A DNA stretch of 64,000 bases, from assembly GCA_004194705.1 (NCBI GenBank), contig SADC01001275.1:930001-994000 (forward strand), given 5' to 3'. Below the pieces are notes generated by a model, which saw only the letters and a list, made by a program, of their open reading frames with translations, was not told the DNA's origin and made no database searches. Both the position numbers and the translations under genes were made by a program. Numbering within the stretch: the first letter of the stretch is position 1; every line of letters begins with the position of its first letter. Positions 36,398 to 48,107 of this stretch are shown here, piece by piece. This DNA comes from Ditylenchus dipsaci (lineage: Eukaryota; Nematoda; Chromadorea; Rhabditida; Anguinidae).

Positions 36398-38639
36398 ATG
36401 CAACTTTTAGTCCTTCTTATTTTGATGCTTACACTTAACTGCGTATTTTCTACTTTGATCGAAAAAACCGAATTCAATGGTAACTTTTTATTAGTTGTAC
36501 TATTGGCTTTTGCAAAAAAAAATTGGTATTTGACAAAAAATATATTTTCGTGTTTAGATAAACCATCTATACAAGGTGAAATATAAGTAAAAAGGTCGAA
36601 TTATCAGACTAGTAAGGCCCGTGTCCCCTTCCCCCACCTCTACGAGTTGATCGAGAAAGTCGGAATCAACCAGAATTTGTCAGCATCGATTAGCATTTGT
36701 TAGAATCGAAAATTAAGGGACCAAGCTAACTCGGATTATCCAAAAAGTTTGTAAAAAAGCTACCGTATTTTCTCTATTAATTACCCCTGGGTAATTATTT
36801 TTCAACCCCGCAAAATCGGAAATTTTTTTTTGATTTTGAAATTTTCGGGTGCTCAACCAAAATCTAAAAAGTGGAATCAACTAAGTTCGTGGTGATTAAG
36901 AAAACGCAAAAAACAGATCTGCAAAAAAATTTTTGAGCTGAGATACAGGGTGCCTATGGGGGGTAATTAATAGATAGGGGGTAATAAATAGAGAAAATAC
37001 GGTATTTACAAAACACTTAAAAAGTGGCGTGTTAGCGAGAGTGGACTGTACAGGGTGTTTCAAGAAATTTGCCCATTTTGAAATGGCTGTAACTTTTTTT
37101 CTAGATCAAATTTCGAATTTCTGTATTCGCCATTCCTTTTCTCTTGACGGGCAATTTCGTTAAGCGTATAATGTCAAAAACACAATTTTCGTTTGGTCCC
37201 ACGTGTGGTTCTGGTCCTGGTCTGTGGGTGGCTCCCAGATGGCTAAAACCATAATCACAGGGGGACCAGGCGAAAATCGTGTTTTTTACATTATACACGA
37301 AAAAAAATTGTCTGTCAAGAAAAATCGTTTCGGGTTTACAGAATTTCGATATCGTGTCAGGAAAAATGGGAAATTTCTTGAAACACCCTGTATATTAACC
37401 CGTAAATAAGATTATAAATGAATTGAACGGTTCTTTACACAATATATTTTAGAAAATTCTTCAAAGAAATCTGGCAGAGGTAAAATTGATGATACAAACA
37501 ACAGTGACGATAATAAACACACGGATTTGCACATGAGTAAGATAACTTGTTTTATTAAAGTGATTTATACATTTAAAATAAGGTGTAGGTATGATTGAAA
37601 ATTTCCAAAAAGTTACTTTTTTTTAATCTAGAGAACGCTACTAAGGCGCCACGTCCCATCGTGATGATACTGCCACTGCTGATTACTCTAGCATAGAACA
37701 TCCAACAACCAAATCCAGTCACCACATTGCACACACCACTCACCATCCACCTACTAAAAACGATGAACGCAGCCAAAGTGTCAGCCAGAGCAATGAATCT
37801 ACTTGTAAAACATAGTGACTCAACTTTCTATTTAAATTATTATGCAAGATAATTAAGATAGAAAAGAAAAAACTACCACCGAGGAACCTTCGCTTGAAAA
37901 ACTACTACTATAAAAGAAGTTGTAGAATCAGAGTCGTCCAGTTTGAGTGATGATAGTTTGCCTGAACCCGACCACATTCACATCAATAAAACAATACATG
38001 GAAATGTTCGTAAGTATTTTTCGACTCAAATTTATTTAACAAAAAAACATGGAACCAAGTGAAATTTTGAGTGGCTGGAGGTATATCACAGTTGAATCGG
38101 ATTATATTGATTGCAGTCAACTCTCAATACTTTAGAAACCGGTAACGGTAAGGTGAACCAGTAATCGGTAAATGCCCCATTTATCTGCCTACAAAAGAAT
38201 TAGAACAAAATGAACCCTTGATAAGCCAGCACCCCAAAGCTGGTACCCTAAAAATGTTAACAATAACAGAAAATTTGCAAAAAGTCTTGCCGAAAATTTG
38301 TAAAATAAACATTTTATCAGAAGATCTTGGAACGAATTGCGGATCTCTCCTAAACCTGTGTGAGCACACACTTTACCGCACTTCAATGGCTCGATTTTGC
38401 ACTAGGACATGCAGTGGCAGTGATAACCAGTGCTTGGACAAAAGACCTGATTTGTTGTGTTTTTGCATTTTATAGGATTATTATATTATTATATAAAAGT
38501 TTTAAGATGTCCGTTTTGGTTGCAGCGCAATTTCTGTCAGTCAACATTCTACTCAGCTACCATGAAAATCGAAAACTGTGCTCGAAGTTGCAAATTATGT
38601 CCAAAAAGTCACAAATTAGTGAATTTGAAAATGAGCTGA
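36398..38639 (+). CDS. Secreted tandem-ShKT protein with acidic linker exons
   Basis: Exon 1 (36398-36479): signal peptide MQLLVLLILMLTLNCVFS. Exon 2 (37453-37536): Ser/Lys/Asp-rich. Exon 3 (37646-37804): His/Thr/Ser-rich. Exon 4 (about 37862-38009): acidic (SESSSLSDDSLPEPD), with one frame step near 37895 in an A run and an uncertain start. Exon 5 (38321-38453): a Cys-rich ShKT-like domain and the first Cys of a second. Exon 6 (38507-38639): the rest of the second ShKT with Cys-x2-Trp and Cys-x3-Cys-x2-Cys, then TGA. Most junction phases agree. The split of the second domain just before its second Cys is the same as in the 25.2-kb gene, and exon 5 aligns with that gene's exon 2 (shared LDKRPDL/LDRRPDL). 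Extracellular; role unknown, since ShKT modules also occur in peptidases and cuticle proteins. Confidence 0.75.
36761..37004. mobile_element. TACCGTATT-family MITE
   Basis: TACCGTATTTTCTCTATTAA then TTACCCC at the left; GGGTAATTAATAGA, GGGGGTAATAAATAGAG and AAAATACGGTA at the right. TA edges. It lies in intron 1 of the ShKT gene. Confidence 0.85.
37049..37392. mobile_element. mariner-like MITE, 344 bp
   Basis: TACAGGGTGTTTCAAGAAAT is mirrored by ATTTCTTGAAACACCCTGTA, continuing TTGCCCATTTT/AAAAATGGGAA. TA on both sides. The interior has GGTTCTGGTCCTGG-type inverted pieces. Confidence 0.85.
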
Positions 38640-38884
38640 AAGTAATCCAATAGACTTTAAAGCAGTGCTCGCATATTGCCAGAAAATATTAAGTTCACAA
38701 TTTTTGAATAACATGATGAAATAGTCTGATTTTTTTGTGGATTACTATAATAAACAGCATACCGTATTTCCTCTAAAAAGAGCCCATGGGCGCTTATTTT
38801 TCAACCTCCCTCCAGCATGGGCGATTATTAAAGCATGGACGCTTATATTTTTCGCCTAATTTTGATTCTCGACACGAAATCAAC

Positions 38885-39300
38885 CATTTTTAATTTTTTT
38901 GTGTGAAATTCAGGGGTGGGCAAAGACCAGATGGCTGGAGACCCACTCCGGAATGGCCAAAAGGCCAAAATTATTGGTTTTTTGGGAGTTTACTAAAGGG
39001 GGAGTAAACTTTTTGAGAAAAATCGATTGAGCGGATCAGATTTCGGGTCCGATCGGCTTAATCGCTCAGAATTCCAGGTTAATGGTGGTTTCGAGTGGTT
39101 CAGGGTGGAGTTGTGGGCGATTAAGCCGATCGGACTGGAATTCTAATCGATTTTTCTCAAAAAGTTTACTCCCCTTTTAGTAAACTCCCAAAACCCAATA
39201 ATTTTGGACTTTTGGCCATTCCGGACTGGGTCTCCAGCCATCTGGTCTTTGCCCACCCAATTTCACACAAAAATTTTTTAAAATGGTTGTTTTCGTGTCG
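38885..39300. repeat. Palindrome, arms about 190 bp
   Basis: GTGGGCAAAGACCAGATGGC at 38916 faces GCCATCTGGTCTTTGCCCAC near 39238. AAAAGTTTACTCCCCTTTTA is likewise paired. The centre is near 39090. Confidence 0.85.
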
Positions 39301-39972
39301 AGAATCAAAATTAGGTGGAAAAAGGAGTAAATTAGGCGGAGAAAAAAGTATTGTCCTTTTTGATTTCTATTACATAACGATGATCCGTAATGATCGTCGT
39401 CATCAATTATCGAAGTTTTACTTCGCAGAAAACAATCCATGGCTAGAATTTTATTGAAAACAGCATTTCTAGTGCAATTTTTGGTGTTTAATTGTTCAAC
39501 TATAATTCCTTTATTTTTTTGCTCGCTTTGATAGCTTTTATTTCCTGATTCCTCCTGCACGTTTTTATTGTCTTTTTCATCAAAAAATCACAAAAATGTA
39601 GTAAAATTCGGTAAAAATATAGTAGCAAAATTTCGCCAAAAAATGGATTCGCTTCTTAAACAAGTAGCCACTCTGTCAGATAAGTAGATACATTTTAAAC
39701 CACCATTCGATAGCCCAGAAAAAGAGCTAAAATTTGTATAGACTCACTTTTTTCATAGAGTTGCGAGGGAGATATCGATAAAAGCAGTCTGCCAATCAAT
39801 CTCTACAAGAATTAATTCAAACAAAGTTAATGAACTGAACAAAATTTGAATGTGGAATGAAGAAAATAAAAACGCAGAAAGATGAATGTGGAACTTAGGT
39901 TTCGATTGATATAATATGTTTAAAATTAAACATTAAAAATTTGTTAAAAAAAATGAAAATTTGGGTTCCACA

Positions 39973-42332
39973 CATGGAACGCAAAAGCGGCAAAACGACA
40001 AGAGAACGGCAAAATTTCCTTGGCGTTTCGATTTTTTTCAGAACGGCAAAGAACGGCAAAATTTATCGAGAGAACATTTTGCCGTTTTTTAATTCATTTT
40101 GCCGTTTTTTTGCCGTTTTCCAAGTTTCGGCGTCAATCGCTTATGTTTTGCTGGTTTTCACTACCTCTGACCCATATTTCATGGAGAATTAACACGTTTA
40201 GATTTTGTACACACTAATCAATAGCATAATCAGAAGTATTCAAGCCGTTAGGTTGAAAATGATGCTAATAAAAACCATTAAAACTATGGGGCACATGATT
40301 TTTACTGGCTTCATGTTTTTTACGTTTAATGAATATGCATATTCACGCATATTTATTCTCAGGTAAATTTCAATGTTCAAGTTGGAAAGAGCTTTAGCTG
40401 AACCAGTAAGCATGCGAAGGACATTAATCAGCTAGTTGGACAAGCGAATGTTGGTAGTCTCTAACCTGTCTTCCCTTATATAGCTTTATAACTTGAGGAC
40501 AATATCAATTACTTGTGTTCTAGGTTCTCCATTCAGGTAGCTTTTTTCTTTTTGTGAGCAGTTCGCATTGTGACCGCATACTATCTGACAAAGTCACCAG
40601 TAAATGTAACATCTAATTCATGATGTAGCCACACGCGTACATTTAGAGCAAAATCTAGACTTTGTTGGGCTATATGTGGTCAGAGTGTCCCTTTCTATGT
40701 GCCTTCGTGCTCCTGCCCATGACAGTATGGCTAGGCCTTCGTAACATAACTGTCGGAGCACGTTAACTTCATGCAAGAGGCTGCCTAGCGAAAGTGGTTA
40801 TAAGCCGCATACTATTTACTGTAAACATCTGCCGGACTTATATCATTAACTTTCAGGTACAACGGGTCATTTAGGTATCTTATTTTCATTAAGGTGTTTA
40901 CCTATTTTTGTTTCTTATCGATCAGTATTTCAGGCCTTGAACGACGGTTCGATCTTATATCTGAATCATTTAGGTTTTTCTATGTGATATTCAAGCATTA
41001 GTCGCTGTATTAGGTCATTAATCATGTCAGTTCCCGTACATTCTCTATTAGAAGCCTTCCTCGAAATCCGGAATTTCTTTGACTTATTCTTGTTTTTTGA
41101 CCTATTTTTTGATAAGACTTTTTACGTATAACTCACTGAAAGGCAGCCCAGGTTCACAGCTAAGTTTCGGCATATAACATGTTTAAAGGTTGAAACCGAA
41201 AAGTGATACAAAACGCAAAGAATAAGTCAAGTAAATTCCGGATTTCGAGGAAGGCTTCTAATAGAGAATATACGGGAACTGACCTGATTAATGACCTAAA
41301 TTAGGTCACCTAATACAGCGACTAATGCTTAAATATCACATAGAAAAACTTATGTGATTCAGATAGAAGATCGAACGGTCGTTCAAGGCCTGAAATACTG
41401 ATCGATAAAAAACAACAATTGGTAAATACCTTAATGAGAATAAGATACCTAAATGACCCGTTGTACCTGAAAGTTAATGATATAAGTCCGGCAGATGTTT
41501 ACAGTAAATAGTATGCGGCTTATAACCACTTTCGCTAGGCAGCCTCTTGCATGAAGTTAACGTGCTCCGACAGTTATGTTACGAAGGCCTAGCCATACTG
41601 TCATGGGCAGGAGCACGAAGGCACATAGAAAGGGACACTCTGACCACATATAGCCCAACAAAGTCCAGAGTTTCCAGCGTGTCCGGCTACACCATGAGTT
41701 GGATGCTACATTTATTGGTGACTTTGCCGGGTGGTGTGCAGTCGCAGCGCATGTTCAAAAAAGTACAATTTGTACAGAAAAATTAAAACCTATCTCACTG
41801 GAGTACCTAAACCACAAGTAATTAATATTGTCATTGATTTACAAAGCTGTATAAGTAAAAGAATGTTAGAGCCTACCAGAATCCTTTTGTTCAACTAGCT
41901 GATTCATGCCCTTTGTAGTTTTGACGGTTCAGCTAAAGCTTATGTAACTTGAATCATCGAAATTTACCTGAAAATGAATAAATTCCTGCTTTTTTGGTCT
42001 AGCTCTGGTGCCCAAGTCTAATTCTAATGGTTTTTATTAGCATTATTTTTCAACCTAACGGCTTGAATACTGCTGACTGTGATATTGATCAATGTGTAAA
42101 AGGTCTGAACGTGTTAATTCTCCATTAAATATGGGTCAGAGGCAGTAAAAACCAGCAAAACATAGGCAAATTTTACCGAAACTTGAAAAACGGCAAAAAA
42201 CGGCAAAATGAATTAAAAAACGGCAAAAAATTTACTCGAGAAATTTTGCCGTTTTTTTGCCGTTCTCAAAATTAATTCTTTTTTGAAAAATTTTGCCGTT
42301 TTCTTGTCGTTTTGCCGCTTTTGCGTTCTATG
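39973..42332. mobile_element. Giant palindromic hAT-type foldback, 2360 bp
   Basis: The ends CATGGAACGCAAAAGCGG and CCGCTTTTGCGTTCTATG lie between exact copies of GTTCCACA (39965-39972 and 42333-42340). Nearly the whole element is two inverted arms of about 1.15 kb. For example GGCTAGGCCTTCGTAACATA (40730) faces TATGTTACGAAGGCCTAGCC (41574), and CTCGAAATCCGGAATTT (41062) faces CCGGATTTCGAGG (41239). The centre is near 41150. It has no recognisable transposase. Confidence 0.9.
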
Positions 42333-42959
42333 GTTCCACAACGCTTATCGTTTGGTCTCGACACGAAACTATTAATTTCAAACTGAATTTGAACTTGTAT
42401 CGGACACTTGACACGCTGTGGGGTGTGGGCATCCACAGTGCGGATCTACTTATTTTAATCGTTTTTTTTTCATTCTCGGCTTGAGCTGTACCTCATTTTG
42501 TAGTACTGTATCTTAACTACAAGATGATACCAATTTCATAGTTTTTCAATGGAGGAAAAATAAGTTCTGGCCATTTCCGAGTGAGGAGGCAAAAAAATAA
42601 GGCCTGAATTGAGGTGAGCTTTCAGTGATTAGCGAAAAATCCTAACAATCCGGTGGATTTTTTCTTCCATAAGCAGGTGCATGGTTGATATAGTGCTCGA
42701 TAAATTACAGACGTCGGCAAGACTGTTTGTGTGGTTGATCACTTTAGCAAAAAGATCCATTTCATGCTGTAAATTTTGCGAAAGAATAAAGAGTCAGAGT
42801 ATCCATACTTAAATAAAACTAAGACTGTATGCGAAAAATAGAGTTTTTTATAAAACTGGAGGGGTGGGCGCTTATTAGAGCATGGGCGCTTATATTTCGA
42901 TCTCCATCCAGCATGGGCGCTTATTAGATGATGGGCGCTTAATGGAGCATGGGCTCTAA

Positions 42960-43335
42960 TTAGAGGAAATACAGTAGTTGGGCACCTCCAAAAAACCACC
43001 ACCGCCGCCGGCTTTGACGCCGCCGGTGAAAAAATTTCGCAAAATTTTGCCACCGACTGATGGCGCCGCCGGCTGCGCATCCGCCAGCTATTTGAAAAAC
43101 TTCAGTTAAAATGCTAAATCTCGTGCCAGAGTGGCTAAAAGCTTATGAAAACTAGTTTTTAGGGGTTTATTAAAAAAAGAGGGTGCATAAATGATTGGTC
43201 CTGCTAGAGTTTATGTTAAAATCATGGCATTGCCAAGTGCGCCGCCGCCGTCCCTATATTTCGCCGCCGCCACCGCCACCACCGTCCTTATACTATGCCA
43301 CCGGCGGTGGCGGCGATCCAACTATAATGCACAGG
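42960..43335. mobile_element. GCC-rich inverted-end element
   Basis: TAGTTGG at 42976 faces CCAACTA at 43317. Inside each end is a block of GCCGCCGG/CACCGCCGCC repeats (42998-43075, 43240-43315), strikingly G+C-rich against the A+T background. Confidence 0.6.
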
Positions 43336-43773
43336 TACACCCTGAAAATTTGTTAACCATTCACTCATTCTTTTTTACACAAGTTTTTTGCCTTTTAAGT
43401 TTCCTTTTATGCCGAAAGCAGAAAATAAGATACAGTTGTAAAAGAGTGAAGGATTACAACTTTTTAAGGGTGTAACGTGCAACACAATTATTCCCAGAAA
43501 AATAGACTATTTTATCTTAAAATTCGAAAGTTGTGTGCTCTTATAATGTCTTACTTTTTAGGCAACATGCTTTAAAGCCACATACCACCATGTTCTACGC
43601 ATTATATTACCGTTACCTGTTTGTTTTTTCGTTTTGTATATATTTTCTTTGTTTGTACAAGTATTCAATAAAAGTGCTTTAGTTTTTAAAGAAAATTTGC
43701 GAATCGTACTAAAATATATTTTGAATTGAATTTCACCTGTTAGTAAAACTGAAAGATTGCTAGTGAAAATGTT

Positions 43774-43849
43774 TCAGCAGCGTAGACATGCAGCGTCACA
43801 TTGAGGACCATATTGCGCGCACAAGCCTTGCTGGGCATACTGGGAACAC
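43774..43849 (-). CDS. Terminal exon of another ShKT-domain gene
   Basis: After TTTTCAG at 43850 the exon gives one base and then a Cys codon, and continues with the second half of a ShKT-like domain (Cys-x8-Cys-x6-Cys-x3-Cys-x2-Cys), with TGA right after the last Cys (43776-43774). Entry one base before the second domain Cys repeats the junction seen at 29418 and 38507. The usual Trp after the first Cys is replaced by Tyr. Upstream exons on this strand (43850-45000) could not be fixed; a short exon-like segment near 44930-44971 has good splice sites but the wrong phase. Likely a secreted protein or a remnant of one. Confidence 0.55.
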
Positions 43850-44150
43850 CTGAAAACCAGAAGTAAGCCTCAAGATTGAATAGTTTATACGATTCGCTGA
43901 GCGGACGATTTTCTCACACGTAATTTTGCACATTATAAAATGACGCAATTTTTTCTTTGGGCAAAAAATTTTACAATTTACCTTCATAAACTCTTTTAAA
44001 ATAAGAAATATGGGTTCATGTTTATTTAAATGAAGTAAAAACGTGAAAGGCATGTATAAAAAGGGCTGGAGCACTACAGCTGAATCTCTATTTAACGTAA
44101 ATCTCGATTTCACGTAACTCTGAAATTTATTTGGTTGGCCAGTACTAAAC

Positions 44151-44311
44151 TACCGTATTTTCTCTATTAACGCACCCGGGTTCATTATTTTTCAACCCTT
44201 CAAAAATGTTGAAATTGTAAATCAAAAATGGCCCTAACTCTGAAATCTTAGTCAAAAAATTGACGGGGGTTCATTATTAGAGAGGGGTTTCTTAATAGAG
44301 AAAATACGGTA
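44151..44311. mobile_element. TACCGTATT-family MITE, 161 bp
   Basis: TACCGTATTTTCTCTATTAA with CGCACCCGGGTTCATTATTT at the left, and GGGGGTTCATTATTAG, GAGAAAATACGGTA at the right. TA edges. Confidence 0.85.
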
Positions 44312-44652
44312 AGCTGAATAAAACCTTTTTTCACGTAACTATATATAACTTAAACTTCGATTTAACGTAACTTTTGACCGGTCCCACCCATACAATTGCA
44401 TCTCAATTTAGCGTGAATTCACAAAATAGTCTTCGAAATTCCAATTTAGTTTATCATGAGATTTTTTCACATTCAACTGGCCATGATTCAATTTTTTGAT
44501 TTTCTCTTGCGTTTTGTTGTAAGACTTCTGTGTAGCGAAAAGTTATATTCCGGTCGATGGGACAAAAAAAACTCACCTTATCAAGAGTTGACCAAGAGTT
44601 GACCGCCCATGTTTAGCGTTAATAGAGGTTCGACCGTAGTTGATTCTCGGAA

Positions 44653-44810
44653 TACAGTCCCCTCTCGATTTAATGTAGCTCCCGCGGACCCGAAAAGCAT
44701 ACGCTAAATCGAGGGTTACACTAAATTGAAGGTATAATTCCTTATAATTTTAAGGAAACTGACGAAATTGTATACATATATATTATACACTAAATCAAGA
44801 GTGGACTGTA
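44653..44810. mobile_element. pogo-like MITE, intact copy, 158 bp
   Basis: TACAGTCCCCTCTCGATTTA at the left and TAAATCAAGAGTGGACTGTA at the right are inverted ends with TA edges. It is the intact counterpart of the split copy at 15.1-16.0 kb. Confidence 0.85.
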
Positions 44811-45031
44811 CACCCAAGTCACATTTGCCACCATTCAGAAATCGGTAGAAATATCGAGCCATACCGGCTTTTTGCGAAACCTTATTTCAGATTCGAATTT
44901 TCCGTTAAATTCTGTACCAGAACTGTCGATCTTACAGTTAGGCCTGGGCGTGTATATGTGTCCACAGAGTCTACTGTCTGCAGAAAGTTCCATTAGTAAG
45001 GAAAGTGAGCCACGCTTTTAAGCGTTTAAAG

Positions 45032-47702
45032 TTATTCTAAAACTTGCATATTATTGTCTATTTGATTGAGGCAAGCCCTTCCGTTGGTATTTTGCCCTTG
45101 CATCCCGTTTGCAGGTATCCCTCCAGGTGCTGCATAGCCATTGCTGTTTGGAACTGCGTTGTTTACACCATATGCTGTATTTTGTGGAGGATTACTATAA
45201 CTAGCAGGTGATTGTCCACTATTTACACCATTAGCATAGTTCACTGGTTGATTCATGGAGGGATTGTAACCACCACTTTGCTGATTGGTCATCGCATTAT
45301 AACCAAAATTGGTACTTGGCTGACCCTGCAGCTGAGAATTGACAGCGTAATTCTGATTATTAACAGAGGGTTGGCCATTTACATAGCTTTGCGTGGGGTC
45401 CACTTGTGTCGGTGGGTAGTTTCCGTTGCCAGCTGGATTAGAGCCATAGTTGGCGTTTGGCTGAACCATAGCTGGATTATAGCCAGTACTTTGTTGATTG
45501 GCCATGGTATTAAAACCATAGTTAGTACTTCTTTGACCCTGCATCTGAGAATTAGGAGCGTAATTCTGAGGACTGGAACCTGCAAACTGATCATTAGAAG
45601 TAGGTTGGCCGTTTACGTAACTTTGAGCGGGGTCCACTGATGTTAATGGAAAGTTTCCTGTGCCACCTGGATTAGCATTTGTGTTCATGTAGCTGTTTTG
45701 ACCGTTAAAGGCACCAGGTGGTGCGTAAGGACCAGTTTGTCCATTTGGGGCATTCGCATTACCTGATATGTAGTTTCCTGGTGGATTCATGTAGTTGTTG
45801 GTGTTATACGGCTGATTTTGTGGGTTTTTTACGTTATTAGAATAGTAGTTTTGTTGCTGACCATATCCTTGTGTAAAGCTGGGAGTCTGGTAGCTGCCTT
45901 GGGCATATGAGTTGCTTGGATAAGGAGCCTGGGCAGGATATGTAGACCTAGCTTGGCCGGGATATGCACTATTGGTTTGGTAACTGTTAGGGCTATTCTG
46001 GTAATTAGGATATGTGCTAGGATTGGTTTGAAAGTTGCTGTTTGTTTGCGGGCCAAAGGCAGTGGGGTTATAATTAAGTGATCCGTAGGCTGAAAAAAGG
46101 AAAATATTAATTATTATGAAATCATGTTTTTGATTTTTTTTTATCTCACGATATTTATAATAATAAGCTTAAATACTTTTTTTGTAAAGGTAAAACCATT
46201 CAAGCTTAGAATTAGAGATGATACACAGAGACAGAGCGAAAGTGTAAGACATTTAGTTTAGCCACAATTGGGATCGCTGACATAAATTTTAATACAGAAA
46301 AACCGGGGGTTCGGGATAGCGTGTTAAAAGTTCTAGTCGAAATTTTTTCCTTCCACTTTTTAACAGTCATAGTTTTGGATCTCCAAGACAAGACATTCAA
46401 AATCAGGGATCAGCATGACCGAAATCAGGAATATGTTCGCGTGCTGTGATTTTTAAAATTTCTAAAAAAATAATTTAAAAGAGTCAAGTAAACTTATATA
46501 CCGCTGTTAGTTCCAGCGACTTGAGAAGGATCAGCCATATTAACTACAGGCACAGCTCCTGGTACAGCACTAGAAGGCACAGTCTGTGCGTTACTAGATG
46601 GAATTGCTGAATTGGTAATTGGACCAGCTTGTACATTGACTGGCGCAGCTCCAGCAGCCGAATTGACATTTGCGCCGACTTAAATTTTGTATCTTATTTA
46701 GAGTTAAGAATATTTTAGATAATGGAAGGCCTCCTTAATCCTGAAAGTTGTCTTAAGATACTGGTATTTTAGAGGGCCATCGGCAAAAAATGAAGATGTT
46801 CAACATGATTTTAAAAACTGGGCCTACCGCATATAGAAACTCTGGTTTGCATGCCTTTTCATGCATTCAAAGTCAGTTTTAAACATCGCTGAAAAATTCT
46901 TTAAAAGTAGCCCCTATTACTCCTTTCCTCTTCCTAGGTTATTAGTTAAAACGGACTAGGTCTGGTTCTTACGGGGAAGGGGGCGGAGTTTTTAACGAGG
47001 AGCACCAAGTTTTTATTCAATAAGTACCAGAATCTTTCAATTGCAAACTTATATGTTTCATTATTTTAATAATTATATCAGCTGATGTCTTACTTTTTAA
47101 AATTAAAGTTCTGTTTCATTCTTTCATTTTCCCCAACAGATTCAATGTTATTTCGACATAAACATGGAATAGCGTATTCTGTTAATGATGATATGTTATG
47201 GCATTCAAGTAGCCGGCTACCGAAAATGCCAATATTTTACAGGACTACTAAATGCTGACAAGGAACGACTAACAGATGTTGTAGACTAAGGAAGATATTT
47301 GAGCACTTTTTAACAATGTTTTATAAAGAAAATTTATGGGGAGGAATTTGATCCTAGAGTCCTACTTCCTTATACTCATCCGTCGGACACTACAATTTTT
47401 TAGGGCGTGGTAAAAACCCAATTTTCGTATTCGATCACGTTTTTAATCTAATGTTGTGTGAAAAATTGGCAACAAAAACGATCCATCACAGAAATGGTAG
47501 CAGAATAAAACAAAATTAGTGGCTAAAAGTTTATTTGAAGAATCTCCACGTTTTTAGGACACATTTATAGACTTGTATATTTGTTCAAAGTTTTACCTTG
47601 TTGAGCATCAACTGTGAATAATTGAAGATTGCAAAGGCTTGTCACAATAAAAAGTAAGATGTTGAATAATATTTCTCTTCTACTTTTGTGTTTTAAAAAC
47701 AT
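45032..47702 (-). CDS. Secreted Asn/Gln/Pro/Gly-rich repeat protein
   Basis: Three exons with agreeing phases: 47702-47597, 46678-46502, 46089-45032 (446 residues). I take the ATG at 47702 rather than 47756 because it places a hydrophobic leader (ILFNILLFIVTSLCNLQLF, then VDAQQ) near the N terminus. Exon 2 is Ala/Pro/Val/Ser-rich. Exon 3 is low-complexity: NYQNSPNSYQTNSAYPGQA, then two tandem copies of about 70 residues, each with QSYVNGQP, NSQ(M/L)QGQ, a Thr-Asn aromatic stretch and NQQS-GYNP. It ends NNMQVLE. There is no cysteine framework except near the C terminus (RACLNQ). Secretion is inferred from the leader; the composition suits a cuticle, eggshell, glue or silk-like matrix protein, but no family is recognised. 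No frame breaks. Confidence 0.8.
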
Positions 47703-48107
47703 TGCAAGATAACTAGGAAAAGTACTGTTACAACCTGGAAATGTAATGTTTTTCAAATTTAATGTAAAAAATATGGTAGCATTATTTGTAAAAAAGAAAT
47801 TAAAATTGTTATGCTTTTGAAAACTTTTGTTGCTTTTGTCAAACCAGCTGCCTTAAAGAGTGTTTTAGCAAAAATTATCTTTTTAAAACAGTACGTTATT
47901 CTAAAGCGTAGATCTAACTAACTCTATACTTTTCATATGACTTTTAAAACCTGAGCAAACAGTATTTAGCAAAAGAAGTTAGAAGTGACTTAAAATCAAT
48001 TAATTTTTTAACTACTAAATTCATTTACAATTATTGATAAAGAGGATTAGTTCCAATTATTTCTCGGACCTTGTCTTTTTCGATAGAATTTAATACAGAA
48101 TAGAACT
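47703..48107. other. Short intergenic, nothing recognised
   Basis: A+T-rich. It probably contains the promoter of the minus-strand secreted protein gene, but no motif can be defended. Confidence 0.4.

Larger units (their letters stand above)
38760..42976. mobile_element. TACCGTATT-family element holding two nested foldbacks
   Basis: The left end TACCGTATTTCCTCTAAAAA continues AGCCCATGGGCGCTTATTTT. The right end reads GGGCGCTTAATGG, GAGCATGGGCTCTAATTAG, AGGAAATACAGTA. Inside are a palindrome at 38885-39300 (GGGCAAAGACCAGATGGC and complement) and the 2.36-kb hAT-type palindrome. The frames inside it (for example 39177-39560, 41547-41786) are arm sequence, not recognisable proteins. Confidence 0.75.

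Noticed and set aside
40160..41790. Frames such as 41547-41786 inside the 2.36-kb palindrome
   Set aside because: They lie in the inverted arms, resemble no transposase motif, and have no start context or splice sites.
45212..45640. 142-codon plus-strand frame opposite the Asn/Gln-rich gene
   Set aside because: Shadow of the repetitive minus-strand coding exon; the minus reading has a signal-peptide exon and matching splice phases.
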